In this document: piece after piece, positions 62,107 to 64,000 of the stretch
How the letters are laid out: each line of letters begins with the position of its first letter
Numbering within the stretch: the first letter of the stretch is position 1
Assembly (NCBI GenBank): GCA_034440615.1
Contig: JAOTOM010004342.1
Location: forward strand, 204,587-268,586
DNA from: Ashinkailepas kermadecensis
Lineage: Eukaryota > Arthropoda > Thecostraca > Neolepadidae
Reading direction: 5' to 3'
Length of the DNA stretch: 64,000 bases
The notes under the pieces: generated by a model
The model's database searches: none
Seen by the model: only the letters and a program-made list of their open reading frames with translations
What the model was told of the DNA's origin: nothing
Position numbers and translations under genes: made by a program

Positions 62107-64000
62107 GTGCAATATCGACACGTGGGAGCAGTTTTCCTTGATATCGAGGGCGCTTCAGATATTATGCGGCGTTATCGTGTACTGTTGAGGCGGTGGGAGG
62201 GTGGCACTCTTGGAACTATGAGAACATTTGCTAAAAGTTTCCTGACGGAACATTTCTTCAGTGTTCGCATTGGAAGCCAATTCCCACGAATATTTACTCA
62301 GGCAACTGGTGTGCCGCAAGGCAGTGGTCTTAGTGTTGCTCTGTTTGCAATGACGATAAATGACTAGAAAATGGACTGTCGCGGAATACCGGCCGATCGG
62401 TGTTTGTCGTTGGCATTGTTATCTGGTCAGCTGGCATGTACGTCGCGATTGACATTCGTGGAGCGACAGCTGCAAATAGCTGTTGCCGCCCAGAGAGCTG
62501 AGCCACCACCGATGCTGGGCTTGGGTTTTATACTTGGACAGCGGATGCTATATGATATTGCAAACGCCGCCTGTATTGTCCACTGTCAAGGCATGAAAGT
62601 TTGCGAGAGGCAAGTCCATGCACATATGTGGCGAGTGCATATACTCGCCACATATATCTATGTGGCAAGTCCATGCACATATGTGGCGAGTGCATATACT
62701 CGGCACATATATCTATGTGGCAAGTCCATGCACATATGTGGCGAGTGCATATACTCGGCACATATATCTATGTGGCAAGTCCATGCACATATGTGGCGAG
62801 TGCATATACTCGGCACATATATCTATGTGGCAAGTCCATGCACATATGTGGCGAGTGCATATACTCGGCACATATATCTATGTGGCAAGTCCATGCACAT
62901 ATGTGGCGAGTGCATATACTCGGCACATATATCTATGTGGCAAGTCCATGCACATATGTGGCGGGTGCATATACTCGGCACATATATCTATGTGGCAAGT
63001 CCATGCACATATGTGGCGAGTGCATATACTCGGCACATATATATATGCGGCAAGTCCATGCACATATGTGGCGAGTGCATATACTCGGCACATATATATA
63101 TGCGGCAAGTCCATGCACATATGTGGCGAGTGCATATACTCGCCACATATATCTATGTGGCAAGTCCATGCACATATGTGGCGAGTGCATATACTCGCCA
63201 CATATATCTATGTGGCGAGTCCATGCACATCCACCCATTTTCTGGGTTTTTTTTCGTGTCAAAATTGATTCTCGACTAGCATATAAGCAACATTTGAGCA
63301 CATAACAAGATAGATGTCTCATGGCTATGCACAGAGTAGAAAGTGTACTTCACAAGCAGAATAAGGAGCGGATAGGGCAGCATTGTTATTGCTTCATCGT
63401 TCTTTCATTCGTTCCAAGCTTGACTATGTCTGCTTGGTGTACGATGGTGTAAGTTGTTTCAGTAACCGCCAACTGGAAGCAGTGCATTACGCTGCTCCGC
63501 GATTGCCACGGCTGCCTACTGTGAGTGACGGTGGAGGCTCTCAGGCGAAGCCGTTATTGGCGACAGGCGCCAACAGGCAAACGCATCAGGACTCAGGCAT
63601 GTCGTTAAACCACTGGACGCATCCCGCGTGCGATGAGGTGTCTCCCATCGCGTGTTAGCCCTTTTAGCGGACTAAGAGATGACAAGCGGCGGACATTTTG
63701 CGTCCGATCGCTTCTGCATGACCTCATTTGTCACAGCCGGCCGCTGCGCGAGTGAACCGCTTGCGCATCCCAGCGTGGGAACCGACCCGTTTCCAGTCGA
63801 CGTGTCGCCGGCTGGGGAAACACGAGATACAGAAACACAATCCCAAAACCAGGCTCGAAGCCTTGGAGCACATTAACTCCTATCGGAGCCACTCCCGAGC
63901 ATGCACAGACGGCTCCTGCCGGGGCTACGGAGCCGGCCGTGCTGTTGTGGCAGGCACAATGGCCGCCAGACCGGTCACTCTGCTACTCTACCCCTCCTAC
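62107..64000 (+). pseudogene. Decayed non-LTR retrotransposon (Jockey/I group) with RNase H-like end
   Basis: The frame from 62107 reads VFLDIEGASD, FLTEHFFSVRIGS, TGVPQGSGLSVALF and TIND, the ordered RT fingers/palm motifs of Jockey/I-group elements, then a TAG at 62365. The same frame continues with RCLSLALLSG and TFVERQLQIAVAAQRAE, where the catalytic [YF]xDD tetrad expected after RCLS is absent. A 55 bp array (62611-63225) follows inside the body. After it come KIDSRLAYKQHL (about 63255-63292), then LLLHRSFIRSKLDYVCLVYDG (63386 on) and RQLEAVHYAAPRL, the usual thumb/C-terminal motifs. HINSYRSHSRACTDGSCRGY near 63869-63930 resembles the TDGS motif of the RNase H domain carried by I-group elements. 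Frame changes and stops show it is dead. The 5' part is missing and the 3' end lies outside the window. Confidence 0.83.
62611..63225. repeat. 55 bp minisatellite, 11 copies, with internal hairpins
   Basis: CAAGTCCATGCACATATGTG starts a unit at 62611, 62666 and 62721 and every 55 bp after. Each unit contains ATATGTGGCGAGT, a GCAT-type loop, then ACTCGSCACATAT. The stem is perfect (ACTCGCC) in the first unit and the last two, and has one mismatch (ACTCGGC) in the units between. With a period of 55, every + frame passes through all three phases without a stop, giving spurious ORFs of up to 302 codons. Confidence 0.96.

Noticed and set aside
62371..63279. 302-codon ORF rich in Tyr, His and Cys
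   Set aside because: Mostly the 55 bp array rotating through all three phases; the start is a retrotransposon remnant.

Overview
This is eukaryotic nuclear DNA, most likely from an arthropod (possibly a crustacean), though no species can be named. There is no bacterial gene organisation: no operons, no ribosome-binding sites and no dense coding. Instead there are long non-coding stretches, CpG-rich islands, splice-type junctions, decayed non-LTR retrotransposons, tRNA-derived SINEs, long (AT)n and (GA)n tracts, and an exceptional density of minisatellites. By rough addition of the arrays listed, about a quarter of the window is tandem repeat. The arthropod guess rests mainly on one short exon, so it is tentative.

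The one protein-coding exon recognised with good confidence is at 33418-33491 (+). It lies in a CpG island (about 32740-33710) and encodes the N-terminus of an aryl hydrocarbon receptor / Spineless bHLH-PAS protein (core GTVYATKRRRRNGK). It ends in a strong GTGAGT donor after the first two bases of a codon, so an AGC/AGT serine would be completed by the next exon, as in the family's usual NGKS. No exon encoding the rest of the bHLH was found downstream, so the roughly 30 kb from 33492 to the window end is probably part of a large first intron.

Layout: 1-1440 is unique sequence with a tandem duplication and an AGGTCA-rich repeat. 1440-3030 is a CpG island with paired CCAAT boxes and a perfect NRF-1 site. 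3341-7310 holds 38, 42, 42 and 16 bp arrays; the last one reverses orientation at 7099/7100. 10356-11906 is a 1.55 kb octamer array. 15803-21000 is almost continuous minisatellite (52, 18, 19 and 33 bp units). 21825-25090 holds smaller arrays, a SINE and a G-rich 18 bp array. 27160-28160 is a decayed CR1/Jockey-like retrotransposon. 29002-29173 and 50479-50940 are SINEs with repeat tails. 30240-30381 is (AT)n. 32740-33710 is the Ahr promoter and exon. 34010-38000 and 38783-39221 are arrays. 39222-49830 is mostly unique DNA with several arrays and a CpG-rich stretch near 48 kb. 52025-61155 alternates arrays with unique DNA. 61180-61760 is a CpG island with four full CRE palindromes. 62107-64000 is a second decayed non-LTR element whose body contains an 11-copy 55 bp array; its RNase H-like region runs off the window end.

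Nearly all long reading frames here are by-products of tandem repeats that lack stop codons, not genes. No rRNA gene, intact tRNA gene, CRISPR array or complete protein-coding gene was found.
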